Of a DNA stretch of 47,826 nucleotides, positions 17,966-26,324 are shown piece by piece (within the stretch, counting starts at the first letter, position 1; each line of letters opens with the position of its first letter). The notes beneath the pieces were generated by a model. It saw only the letters and a program-made list of their open reading frames with translations. It did no database searches and was not told the origin of the DNA. A program made the translations under genes and the position numbers. The DNA comes from Candidatus Carbonibacillus altaicus (GTDB lineage: Bacteria > Bacillota > Bacilli > Thermicanales > DSM-22653): the NCBI GenBank assembly GCA_003050645.1, contig PEBX01000017.1, forward strand, positions 1-47,826, written 5' to 3'.

Positions 17966-19404
17966 GTGGAATTATTCGATTACACCTACAGTCTATCGCA
18001 GCAGGCCGCAGAAGGCAAGATAGACTTTACACAATTGGAGAAGAAAATTTTTAAGATGGTAAAAGTATTCGGGGCTTTATTGATGGAAGAAATTCTCCGA
18101 CAAGCCGATGAACTGATCTACCAAAGCAAAGAACACGACGGAAAAAGCGAAGGCTTTCGAGAAATGGGGATACAAAACCTCTTTGGAGAAATTCTGTATC
18201 GGCGGAGGATCTACCGAACAACAGGCGACTTTCGCTACCCCCTTGATGAAAAGCTGGGGATCGAAAAAAAACAAACCATTAGTCCCACCTTAAGCCAGGT
18301 ATCGGCCTACTTAGCCACACAGAACTCCTATCGACAAAGTGCTCGCATTCTGGAACAATTTGAGCTTTATATGAGTCACCAGCGCATTCACAAAGCGGTC
18401 CAAGAACAAGGAGAACGAATCAACAAACACAGAGAACAAATGCCGGAGAACGAAATAAAGAGGAAAGCAGAGATCGTGCTCGTTGAATCGGATGGGGTCT
18501 ATGTCAGCCTGCAAGGAAAAGACCGGAACAAATATGGAACGAATCTAGAAATCAAAAACGGATGTATTTATGAAGGCTGGGAAGCGGAAAACCCGGCAAA
18601 AACCGAGTATCGGCTCAAAAATCCAAAGGTGATCGCCACCACCGACTCCTCCAAAGAATATTGGGAGAAAGTGGACAACTACCTCCAAAAGACATATGAA
18701 ATAGAAAAAGTGGGGTTATTCGTTTTTGGCAGTGACGGGTCATCCTGGGAAAAGAAGGGGCTTAAGCTTACGCAGGATCCTTACATCAGATCGACAAATT
18801 CCACTTTCATCGATGGGTTAAACAAGTCTTTGGATTTGGGGAGCCTGCAATCCTTGATACCCTTGAAGCAATGATTGAAGGAGATGACAAAGAAGGGTTT
18901 AAAAAATGGATGGAAATCAAGAAAAAGGAGGCGAAAGACAGTGAAAAGAGAAAAGAGATCCAGAAGCTAGAAAAAACGATTCTGAAAAACTGGGAAAGCC
19001 TCAAAGACTACCGGAACCGAAGTGACAAAGTTCCAGAAGGGGCACGAGGGATAGGGAACATCGAAAACTACAACGACAATCTTGTAGCAGATCGGATAAA
19101 AAAAAGAGGGATGAGCTGGAGCAAAGAAGGAGTAGAAAACCTGGTGCAAGTCAGAGCAGCCGTCATAAACGGCGAATGGGAAGGAATCCAAAAGTGGATA
19201 TTTAATCTGGACAAAGAAAAAGCTCTCCCAAAAGACAAGGTAGATAAAACGGAACAAAAGGGCCCGGGAAGGCAAAAAAGGGGCAAACGTCGTCAGGAAG
19301 AGACGGGAGAGTGGTTTCAGGCGCACATGCCTGGTCTGACCGGTCCAAAAGCATGGCTTAGGGAATTTGGACGAAAGATCAATGAGACGATCTCAGCATT
19401 ATAA
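17966..19404 (+). pseudogene. ISLre2-type transposase, copy A (single frameshift)
   Basis: The GTG at 17966 follows AAAGGAGG and is the best start. The first frame contains MGIQNLFGEILYRRRIYRTT, ISPTLSQVSAYLATQNSYRQ, EIVLVESDGVYVSLQG and VFGSDGSSW, and ends at 18874. The continuation lies in the -1 frame (DKFHFHRWVKQVFG from about 18792, then the frame to 19404 ending MPGLTGPKAWLREFGRKINE). Joined, they give a normal transposase of about 480 residues. The shift falls just before the D-K-F-H-F-H block that matches DRYHL of the intact ISLre2. Copy B has the same shift. I see no X-XXY-YYZ slippery heptamer there, so a shared inherited mutation is more likely than programmed frameshifting. Confidence 0.75.
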
Positions 19405-19617
19405 TGAAATAAGAACATATAATCTGCATATTTTGATGAGTCTAGGCAAAGAGATTTTGTGGATAGGTAAGCGGTTTGTGGCAGAAAACGAATAAGGTGA
19501 GTCGTGCCCGAAGGGTCGGAGTGAAAGCTAGCGATGCGGAGAGCCTTTACATGGAGAGGCGCCCCTCATTAAGCTATTGCGAAGACGGGCGCCCCGAAGG
19601 GGTGTTTTTAGCCCGCC
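19405..19617 (+). other. Truncated structured tail of ISLre2 copy A
   Basis: This matches the first part of the folded tail downstream of copy B (44806-45020), including GAGTCGTGCCCGAAGGGTCG and ACATGGAGAGGCGCCCCTCA. At 19617/19618 it switches to internal IS256 transposase sequence, so the 3' strands of the long stems and the IS right end are absent. Confidence 0.75.
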
Positions 19618-20495
19618 AGCGTTCCGCCATCACGGAGGAGCTGTGTGGAGAAGAGTTATCCAAGTCTACCGTATCGGAGCTCTGCAAACGATTGGACCCC
19701 GTCCAAGGATGGAACGAACGAAGCCTGAAGGAGAAGGAATACCCGTATGTGTAGTGGATGCCATGGTGCTAAAGATTCGTGAGGATGGCAGGGTGCGCTC
19801 GAGGGCTGCTTTGATTGCTACTGGTGTGGGTGAAGACGGATACCGTGAAGTGCTAGGAATGCGGATCGGGGATAGCGAATCTGAAGCCAGTTGGAGTGCG
19901 TTTATCGGCTGGTTGAAGGACTGAGGGCTTAGAGGCGCGATATCGTTGTCTCAGACAGCCACAGCGGACTTGTGAAAGCCCTCCACACCCAGTTTCAAGG
20001 ATGTACCTGGCAACGATGCCAAACGCACTTTATGCGGGGTTTCTTGGACGCCATGCTAAAAAGTTTACAGGAGGAGCTGTATGGGAAAATGCGGGCCATC
20101 CTTGATGCGCCGGATGTGAAGACAGCCCGTTTGTTGATGGAGCAGGTTGTGGAAGAGTATAGCGATAGAACACGAAAAGCTGTGGATATCCTCGAGTCGG
20201 GCTTTTTGACACAAAGGCAGTACTGGAGCTGCCAGAACGGTACAGGAAACGTCTGCGTACTACGGGCGGTCAGGAGGGCCTTAATGAGGAAATCCGCAGG
20301 CGAGATCGGGTGATTCGAATCTACCCGAATCGAGACTTAAGCGTACGGCTTCTAGGTGCCTTGCTGATGGAGATTGACGAGAAATGGCAATCTGGTCACC
20401 GGTACTTTGACATGGAAGACGATTACGTCTGGCGGGAGGAGCGTAGGAAGAAGGAGGTGGCGGAGTCACAGCAGAGCGTCCGAAAGGTTGGTTAA
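19618..20495 (+). pseudogene. IS256-family transposase, 5'-truncated and frameshifted
   Basis: Order of blocks: ITEELCGEELSKSTVSELCK, VVDAMVLKIREDGRVRSRAA (first Asp), GYREVLGMRIGDSESEASWS, a stop at 19921 with the VVSDSHSG block (second Asp) following in a shifted frame, C-TWQRCQTHFMRGFLDAML, and the C-terminal RRRDRVIRIYPNRDLSVRLL to the stop at 20495. About 100 N-terminal residues are missing. It is a relative of the minus-strand remnant at 3838-4505. Confidence 0.8.
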
Positions 20496-20545
20496 CATAA
20501 TGCAATCACCGGGGGGGGGAGGAGAATTTACACCACATTTAGGAC

Positions 20546-20589
20546 TTGACCGTACCGGCGTTCTTTGATAATTTATTAATAATTAGAAA
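20546..20589 (+). promoter_or_regulatory. Promoter and candidate IclR-type operator of the thiol-histidine catabolic operon
   Basis: TTGACC (20546-20551) and GATAAT (20567-20572) are spaced 15 bp apart, slightly short. Overlapping the end is TTATTAATAATTAGAAA (20573-20589), which matches 13 of 17 positions of the perfect palindrome TTATCAATAATTGATAA in front of the transporter genes (28917-28933). A common regulator, most simply the IclR protein at 32268, would coordinate both units. Confidence 0.5.
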
Positions 20590-20627
20590 TTACTTATTGA
20601 AATATGATAATTAGGAGGGCAGGATCG

Positions 20628-22265
20628 GTGGATCGAATTACGGCTGCCAGAGGGACGCAGCTTCGCTGCAAAGGCTGGAGACAGGAAGCGCTGCTTCGCA
20701 TGCTGGAAAATGTGCTCGAGAACGGCGAAAACCAACAGGAGCTTACCGTTTACGCCGCTTTGGCGAAAGCCGCCCGCAACTGGGACGCCTATCATGCGAT
20801 CGTCGATACGTTGAAGTCGCTCGAAGAGGACGAAACGCTTGTCATTCAGTCCGGGAAGCCGATCGGCGTCATGAGGACGCATCGATTCGCCCCGATGGTC
20901 ATCATGGCGAATTGCAATATCGTCGGCAAATGGGCGACGAGCGAAAACTTCTATAAATATCAGGAGCAAGGCCTGATTGTTTGGGGCGGATTGACGGCCG
21001 CGGCCTGGCAATACATAGGCTCTCAGGGCGTCATTCAAGGCACGTACGAAATCTTTCAATCGATCGCGCGCATGCATTTCGGCGGCGATCTGGCTGGCAG
21101 ATTCATCCTGACCGCCGGACTGGGCGGAATGGGCGGCGCGCAGCCGCTGGCGGGCACGATGGCGAATGCGGCCATCCTGTGCGTAGAGGTGTCGGAGGAG
21201 CGCATTGACAAGCGCATTAAGGTCGGCTATCTGCAGAGAAAAACGGTCGATCTGGACGAGGCGCTCGCATGGATCCGGGAGGCGGTCGCAAGCCGCAAGA
21301 GCTTGTCCGTCGGGCTGCTCGGCAACGCGGCCGATGTGTATCCGGAGCTGCTTAGACGCGGCATCGTGCCGGATATCGTAACGGACCAGACGTCGGCGCA
21401 CGATCTGGTGTACGGCTATGTGCCTTCCGGCTACAGCCTCGAGCGCGTGGCGGAGATGCGGAAGAAGGATCCGGACAAGCTGAAGGCGGATGCCGGCGCT
21501 TCGATCGCCCGAGAAGTGGAGGCGATGCTGGAGTTTCAGCGGCGGGGGGCGATCGTGTTCGACAACGGCAACAACATCCGCACCCATGCGGCGCAATACG
21601 GCGTGAAGGACGCGTTCGACATAGTCGTTTTTACGGAAGGCTTCCTGCGGCCGCTGTTCGCGCGTGCCATCGGACCATTCCGCTGGGTGGCGCTGAGCGG
21701 CGATCCGGAGGACATCCGGACGATCGACGCTTACATCCTGGAGCACTTCCGCGACAACGACATCGCGACCAACTGGATTCGCCTCGCAAGCCAATATGTG
21801 CCCGTAGAGGGACTGCCGGCACGGATCGGTTGGTTCGGCCACGGCGACCGGACGAAGCTTGCGCTTGTGGTTAACGCGATGGTGCGCGAAGGGAAGCTCA
21901 AAGGGCCAATCGCTTTCTCCCGCGACCATTTGGACGCGGCGTCCATGGCCCATCCGAACATCATGACCGAGAACATGAAGGACGGCAGCGATGCGATCTC
22001 CGACTGGCCGCTGCTGAACGCCATGCTGAACTGCTCGTCGATGGCTGATCTTGTGGCGATCCACTCTGGCGGCGGCGGATACACCGGATATATGACGAGC
22101 GCGGGGGTGACGATCGTCGCTGACGGCTCGCGGGACAGCGATATCAGGCTGGAGACGACGCTGAACAACGACACCGGCCTCGGCGTGCTGCGGTATGCAG
22201 ATGCCGGGTACGAGGAGTCGTTCGACGAGATTGCGAAAAAAGGGATTCGCAGGGTAAACGTCTGA
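20628..22265 (+). CDS. Urocanase-family hydratase, predicted (S-methyl-)thiourocanate hydratase
   Basis: 545 residues from GTG 20628 (AGGAGGG at 20613, 8-bp spacing). The protein is clearly a urocanate hydratase homologue: VYAALAKAARNW near 41-52, IQSGKPIGVMRTHRFAP, the NAD-binding loop TAGLGGMGGAQPLAG (162-176), TDQTSAHDLVYGYVP, ALSGDPEDI and a C-terminal SRDHLDAASMAHPN. However, the urocanase signature cysteine (F-Q-G-L-P-x-R-I-C-W) is glycine here (GLPARIGW, residue 401), the usual FC-x-G-x-GPFRW cysteine is alanine (residue 345), and the MYGQMTAGSW segment is VWGGLTAAAW. These changes argue against ordinary urocanate. Next to an ergothionase-like lyase and a DUF917 protein, the best reading is NAD-dependent hydration of thiourocanate or S-methyl-thiourocanate to the thiohydantoin propionate. 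First gene of the operon. Confidence 0.82.
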   Translation: MDRITAARGTQLRCKGWRQEALLRMLENVLENGENQQELTVYAALAKAARNWDAYHAIVDTLKSLEEDETLVIQSGKPIGVMRTHRFAPMVIMANCNIVGKWATSENFYKYQEQGLIVWGGLTAAAWQYIGSQGVIQGTYEIFQSIARMHFGGDLAGRFILTAGLGGMGGAQPLAGTMANAAILCVEVSEERIDKRIKVGYLQRKTVDLDEALAWIREAVASRKSLSVGLLGNAADVYPELLRRGIVPDIVTDQTSAHDLVYGYVPSGYSLERVAEMRKKDPDKLKADAGASIAREVEAMLEFQRRGAIVFDNGNNIRTHAAQYGVKDAFDIVVFTEGFLRPLFARAIGPFRWVALSGDPEDIRTIDAYILEHFRDNDIATNWIRLASQYVPVEGLPARIGWFGHGDRTKLALVVNAMVREGKLKGPIAFSRDHLDAASMAHPNIMTENMKDGSDAISDWPLLNAMLNCSSMADLVAIHSGGGGYTGYMTSAGVTIVADGSRDSDIRLETTLNNDTGLGVLRYADAGYEESFDEIAKKGIRRVNV

Positions 22266-22289
22266 AAATACGGAGGGAGAGGGAACGAG

Positions 22290-23390
22290 ATGCGAGTTTT
22301 GACAATGGCAGATGTAAGGGCGGCCGTTCGCGGCGGCGCCGTGTTTGCTTGTGGCGGCGGAGGATGGGTTGACCACGGCCTTGAAATCGGTGGCGCGGCC
22401 GTCAGTATCGGCAGGCCGAAGCTTGTTTCGGTGGATGAGCTGCCCGACGACGCGATTATCGTGACGGCGACGGCGATCGGAGCCCCTGCGGGCAACGACT
22501 GGGAAATGTGGGGCGTCGATTATATCAAAGCGGTGCAACTGCTGATGGACCATTACGATGGCAAAGTCGTCGGCCTCATGACGCCGCAGAACGGGATGTC
22601 CAGCACGATCAACGGCTGGCTGCCGGCCGCTGCGCTCGGCCTTGTCGTCGTCGACGCGACCGGCGACATCCGCGCGCATCCGACCGGCAAGATGGGCTCG
22701 ATGGGGCTCGCCGCGCGCACCGACTACGAAACGATTCAGGTCGTCGTCGGCGGCCGGAGAGACACCGGCTCTTATTTGGAGTTGGTCGTGAAGGGAACGC
22801 CGACCAAGACGTCCAACATTTTGCGGACGGCGTCCGACATGTCCGGCGGCTTCATCGCCTCGGCCCGCCATCCGATCCCGGCGTCCTATGTCAAGCAGCA
22901 TGCCGCTATCGGCGGCGTTTCCATCGCGCTGGATCTCGGATACGCGATGATCGAGGCGGAGCCGAAGGGCGCGGAAGCGATCATGGAAACGGTGTGCCGC
23001 AAAACGAACGGCCGTTTTATCGGCGGGGGTAAGGTGCTGAAGAAGGATGTGCATTATTCCGGCGCATTCGACATCGGTACGATCACGATGGACGACGGCA
23101 CGGGCCGCGCGCTGACGCTGCACGTCATGAACGAATATATGGCGGTTGACGATGCTGACGGGAAGCGGCTGACGACGTATCCGGACGTCATTACTACCTT
23201 CGAAACCGCAACCGGGCTTCCGATCAGCGTCGGCGGCGTCAAGGAAGGCATGGAAATCGCGCTGTTTATGATCGATAAGCAATACGTGCCGCTCAGCTCG
23301 AGCGTGAAGGACCCGACCGTCTATCCCGAAGTGGAGAAAGCGCTGGGCATTCCGCTTGCGGACTATGCGCTGAAGGGCATTTCTTCCTGA
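22290..23390 (+). CDS. DUF917 family, predicted (S-methyl-)thiohydantoin desulfurase
   Basis: 366 residues belonging to the DUF917 family, now linked to S-methyl-thiohydantoin desulfurases (S-Me-THD). An N-terminal glycine loop is visible (FACGGGGWVDHGLEIG, residues 17-32), followed by PTGKMGSMGLAARTDY near 130 and a C-terminal domain with GAFDIGTITMDD and YPDVITTFETATGLPISVGG. It should replace the exocyclic sulfur of the thiohydantoin by oxygen, giving hydantoin-5-propionate plus H2S or methanethiol. GGAGGGAG precedes the ATG. It lies 24 bp after the hydratase and 33 bp before the lyase. The function is inferred from family and context. Confidence 0.8.
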   Translation: MRVLTMADVRAAVRGGAVFACGGGGWVDHGLEIGGAAVSIGRPKLVSVDELPDDAIIVTATAIGAPAGNDWEMWGVDYIKAVQLLMDHYDGKVVGLMTPQNGMSSTINGWLPAAALGLVVVDATGDIRAHPTGKMGSMGLAARTDYETIQVVVGGRRDTGSYLELVVKGTPTKTSNILRTASDMSGGFIASARHPIPASYVKQHAAIGGVSIALDLGYAMIEAEPKGAEAIMETVCRKTNGRFIGGGKVLKKDVHYSGAFDIGTITMDDGTGRALTLHVMNEYMAVDDADGKRLTTYPDVITTFETATGLPISVGGVKEGMEIALFMIDKQYVPLSSSVKDPTVYPEVEKALGIPLADYALKGISS

Positions 23391-23423
23391 TCGGCGAACG
23401 CGGCGAAGGAAGAAGGTGAGGAC

Positions 23424-24950
23424 ATGAGCGGAACGGTACGGCTTGACGGCCGGTCGCTGACGATCGAGGCGCTCGAGCAAATCGCCCTGTGCCGGTATAA
23501 GGTGGAGCTCGCTCCGGAAGCGGTCGCCCGCGTGGAGAAAGCGCACCTCGTGTTGCATGAGCTGGCCGCAAAGGGCATTCCGATCTATGGATTCAACCGC
23601 GGCGTCGGCATTAACAAAGACCGGGAAATCAGCAGCGATTTTTTTGAAAACTACAACCGAAACCTCATCTACTCGCACTCCGCGGGGATCGAGCCGGCGG
23701 CTACGGAAGAGCAGGCGAGAGCGGTGCTCGCGGCGCGGCTGAATACGCTCCTGCTGGGTGCCACCGGCGTGCATCCGCAGGTCGTGAACATGTACCGCGA
23801 TTTCTTGAACGCCGGTATTCATCCCGTGCTGCCGCTAAGAGGGTCGGTCGGCGCGGCGGACATTACCGTCTTGTCGCATATCGGACTCGCCATGATCGGC
23901 GAAGGCGACGTGATCTACAAAGGCGCGACGGTGCCTGCCTCCGATGCGCTGCGGCGGGCCGGCCTCGCTCCGCTCAAGCTGGGGCCAAAGGACGGGCTGG
24001 CCATCGTCAGCTCGAACGCGCTGTCGGCCGGCATTGGCGCGCTTGTGCTCGGGGAAGCCGCAAGGCTGCTCGAGACGGCGGACATCGTATTCGCCTTGTC
24101 GCTCGAAGCGATCAGGGGCTGCATCAGCCCGCTGGATGAAGCAGCGTATCGGCTAAGGCCCTACGAGGGAGCCGCCGAAAGCGCGGCGTTCGTCCGCAGC
24201 TTGCTTGCGGGCGGCGACCTGCCGGAGCTGGATACGTCAAGCAAAATCCAGGATCCGCTCAGCTTTCGCTCCGCCTGCCATGTGCATGGCGCCGCCCGCG
24301 ACTCGCTCGCCTATGCGTGCAAGCTGCTGCTCGTTCAGCTTAACAGCTCGGACGACAACCCGTGCCTGCTTGCGGACGAGCAGCGAATCGTCCCGTCGTC
24401 GAACTTCGATGTGACGGCATGGACGCTCGCTTTTGAAATGCTCGGCATTGCGCTGAGCCATGTCTCGAAAATATCGTGCTACCGGGCCATCAAGCTCGGA
24501 ACGCCGCAATTTACCGGGCTGCCGAGGTTTTTGTCTCCGGATCCGGCGTTGGCGATCGCGTATGGGACGATTCAAAAAACGTTCACGTCGCTCGATGCGG
24601 AAATCCGCCATTTGTCTAATCCGGTATCGGCCGATTATTTTTCCCTTTCGGGCGACATGGAGGATCATGCGAACAATACGCCGCTCGTCGTTCGCAAGAC
24701 AGCGGAAATCATCGATCGATTATATTACATCTTGAGCATGGAAGCGATGCATGCGGCGCAGGCGATTGATTTGCGGGAGGCGGTCCGGCTCGGACAAGGC
24801 ACCCGGGAGGCTTATGCGGCCATTCGTTCCGTGGTGCCGGTGCTGTCGCAGGACCGTTTTCTGACTCCCGACATTCAAGCCGTGTACAAGCTGCTTGCTA
24901 GCTCGGAGCTGCTGAAGCGGACGAAAGGAGGAATGGCGGCGAATGAGTGA
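23424..24950 (+). CDS. MIO-less HAL/PAL-family lyase, predicted ergothionase
   Basis: 508 residues with the aromatic-amino-acid lyase fold: IYGFNRGVGINKD (residues 54-66) replaces the catalytic YGVNTGFG-type loop, and SGDMEDHANN and QFTGLPRFLS occur in the C-terminal half. Histidine and phenylalanine ammonia-lyases build their MIO electrophile from Ala-Ser-Gly in GSVGASGDL. Here residues 140-147 are GSVGAADI, with no ASG, so MIO cannot form. Ergothionases are the known MIO-free members; they eliminate trimethylamine from ergothioneine to give thiourocanate. This fits the surrounding hydratase, desulfurase and hydantoinase. The alternative is a lyase for another histidine betaine such as S-methyl-ergothioneine. 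GAAGGTGAGG precedes the ATG, and the 3' end overlaps the hydantoinase gene by 8 bp. Confidence 0.82.
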   Translation: MSGTVRLDGRSLTIEALEQIALCRYKVELAPEAVARVEKAHLVLHELAAKGIPIYGFNRGVGINKDREISSDFFENYNRNLIYSHSAGIEPAATEEQARAVLAARLNTLLLGATGVHPQVVNMYRDFLNAGIHPVLPLRGSVGAADITVLSHIGLAMIGEGDVIYKGATVPASDALRRAGLAPLKLGPKDGLAIVSSNALSAGIGALVLGEAARLLETADIVFALSLEAIRGCISPLDEAAYRLRPYEGAAESAAFVRSLLAGGDLPELDTSSKIQDPLSFRSACHVHGAARDSLAYACKLLLVQLNSSDDNPCLLADEQRIVPSSNFDVTAWTLAFEMLGIALSHVSKISCYRAIKLGTPQFTGLPRFLSPDPALAIAYGTIQKTFTSLDAEIRHLSNPVSADYFSLSGDMEDHANNTPLVVRKTAEIIDRLYYILSMEAMHAAQAIDLREAVRLGQGTREAYAAIRSVVPVLSQDRFLTPDIQAVYKLLASSELLKRTKGGMAANE

Positions 24951-26301
24951 GGTATATGACTTGATCGTATACGGCGACATCGTGCTGCCGGAAGGCATTT
25001 TGTATGACGGCGCGGTTGCGGTAATGGACGGAAAAATCGTCAAGATCGGCGCCAAAGGCAGCGTGACGGAATCGGCGAAGCGGATCGTGCGCGCGGAAGG
25101 ACAGTTCGTCCTGCCGGGCGCCGTCGACGCGCATGTGCATTGCTACAGCTCGCTTGACGAAGGGTTTTACACGGCGAGCCGGGCGGCTGCGGCCGGCGGG
25201 GTGACGACGATCATCGAGATGCCCTACGACGCGACAGGCATGATCTGCACGCCGGATTTGTTCGAAGAAAAACGGGCGCGGCTCGAGCGCGAGTCGATCG
25301 TCGATGTGGCGATGCTCGCCACGATTCACAAGCAGGACGGCTATGACGACATACGCCGGCTGGCGGAAGCCGGCGCCTGCGGATTCAAGGTGTCGATGTT
25401 CAATACTGATTCGTTCCGCTTTCCGCGCATCGACGACGGACAACTGCTCGATTCGTTCGCGGTTATCGCGGAGACGGGCTGTCCGGTCGGCGTCCATGCG
25501 GAAACGGACGAGATTGTGCGCAGGTATATCGAGAAGTACAAGTCGATGGGCAGCGATCCGCGCGCGCACGGCTGGAGCCGGCCGAAGGTAAGCGAATCGA
25601 CGGCGGCGCTGACCGCCATGGAGCTCGCCTACGAGACGGGAGTTAAGCTGCATCTTTACCACTGCACGTATCCGCGGATTTTTCACCTGGCCGACTATTT
25701 CCGGTCGCAAGGCGCACGCATTACGGCCGAGACGTGCACGCATTATTTGACGCTGAGCGAGGAAGATATGCCGCGGCTTAAGGGCAAAGGCAAGATCAAT
25801 CCGCCACTTCGCTCCAGGGAAGACGTCGAGGGGCTGTGGGAACTGGCACGCAAGGGCGCGATCGATATGATTACGTCCGACCATGCTCCGTGGCTGCTCG
25901 AGCGGAAAACGCACGACGACATTTTCAGCAACGCATCGGGCGCTCCGGGCGTCGAGCATTTGCTGCCGGTCGTCTACAGCGAAGGCGTGGCGAAGGGCAG
26001 ACTCGCGATAACGGAGCTCGTGCGGCTGCTGTGCGAGAATCCGGCTACCGTATTCGGACTCGGTCACCGCAAGGGCAAAATCGGCGTCGGCTACGATGCC
26101 GATCTGGTCGTGCTGGACCCGGACGCAAGCTGGGTGATGGACGAGCGCAAGCTGCAGTCCAGCGCCGGATGGAGCCCGTATGACGGCATGGCGATGCGCG
26201 GCAAAGTGACGCATACGTTCGTGCGCGGCACGCTCGTCTATGACGGCGATGTCGTCGGCGAAGCCGGCCACGGCCGGTTCGTGCCTGCGGCGCATAGCTG
26301 A
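24943..26301 (+). CDS. Hydantoinase/dihydropyrimidinase-family amidohydrolase
   Basis: 452 residues. Metal-site features of cyclic amidohydrolases are all present: DAHVHCY (His64, His66), GFKVSMF with the likely carboxylated Lys149, VHAETDE, LYHCTYPR and TSDHAPW. An N-terminal composite beta-sandwich (VYGDIVLPEGILYDGAVAVM) precedes the barrel. In this operon it should open hydantoin-5-propionate to N-carbamoyl-glutamate. An allantoinase role is possible by family but no other purine-ring genes are here. AAAGGAGG lies 9-10 bp before the ATG, inside the lyase gene. Confidence 0.87.
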   Translation: MSEVYDLIVYGDIVLPEGILYDGAVAVMDGKIVKIGAKGSVTESAKRIVRAEGQFVLPGAVDAHVHCYSSLDEGFYTASRAAAAGGVTTIIEMPYDATGMICTPDLFEEKRARLERESIVDVAMLATIHKQDGYDDIRRLAEAGACGFKVSMFNTDSFRFPRIDDGQLLDSFAVIAETGCPVGVHAETDEIVRRYIEKYKSMGSDPRAHGWSRPKVSESTAALTAMELAYETGVKLHLYHCTYPRIFHLADYFRSQGARITAETCTHYLTLSEEDMPRLKGKGKINPPLRSREDVEGLWELARKGAIDMITSDHAPWLLERKTHDDIFSNASGAPGVEHLLPVVYSEGVAKGRLAITELVRLLCENPATVFGLGHRKGKIGVGYDADLVVLDPDASWVMDERKLQSSAGWSPYDGMAMRGKVTHTFVRGTLVYDGDVVGEAGHGRFVPAAHS

Positions 26302-26324
26302 TAAGCGGGAAGGAGTGGCCACTT

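Noticed and set aside
18760-18800. Programmed -1 ribosomal frameshift in the ISLre2 transposase
   Set aside because: Shared by two copies, but no slippery heptamer or clear downstream stimulator was seen, and a TAA at about 18763 in the -1 frame narrows the possible window. Kept only as a finding to test.
20583-23822. 1079-codon open frame on the minus strand
   Set aside because: It lies antisense to the hydratase and DUF917 genes in GC-rich DNA. The composition is Arg/His/Asp-rich without any domain, as in other antisense frames (24898-26349, 26238-27116, 27656-28765).
20628-24950. Histidine utilisation (hutU/hutH) operon
   Set aside because: Key residues of both urocanase and histidase are changed, imidazolonepropionase and formiminoglutamase are absent, and a DUF917 desulfurase family gene and hydantoinase are present.
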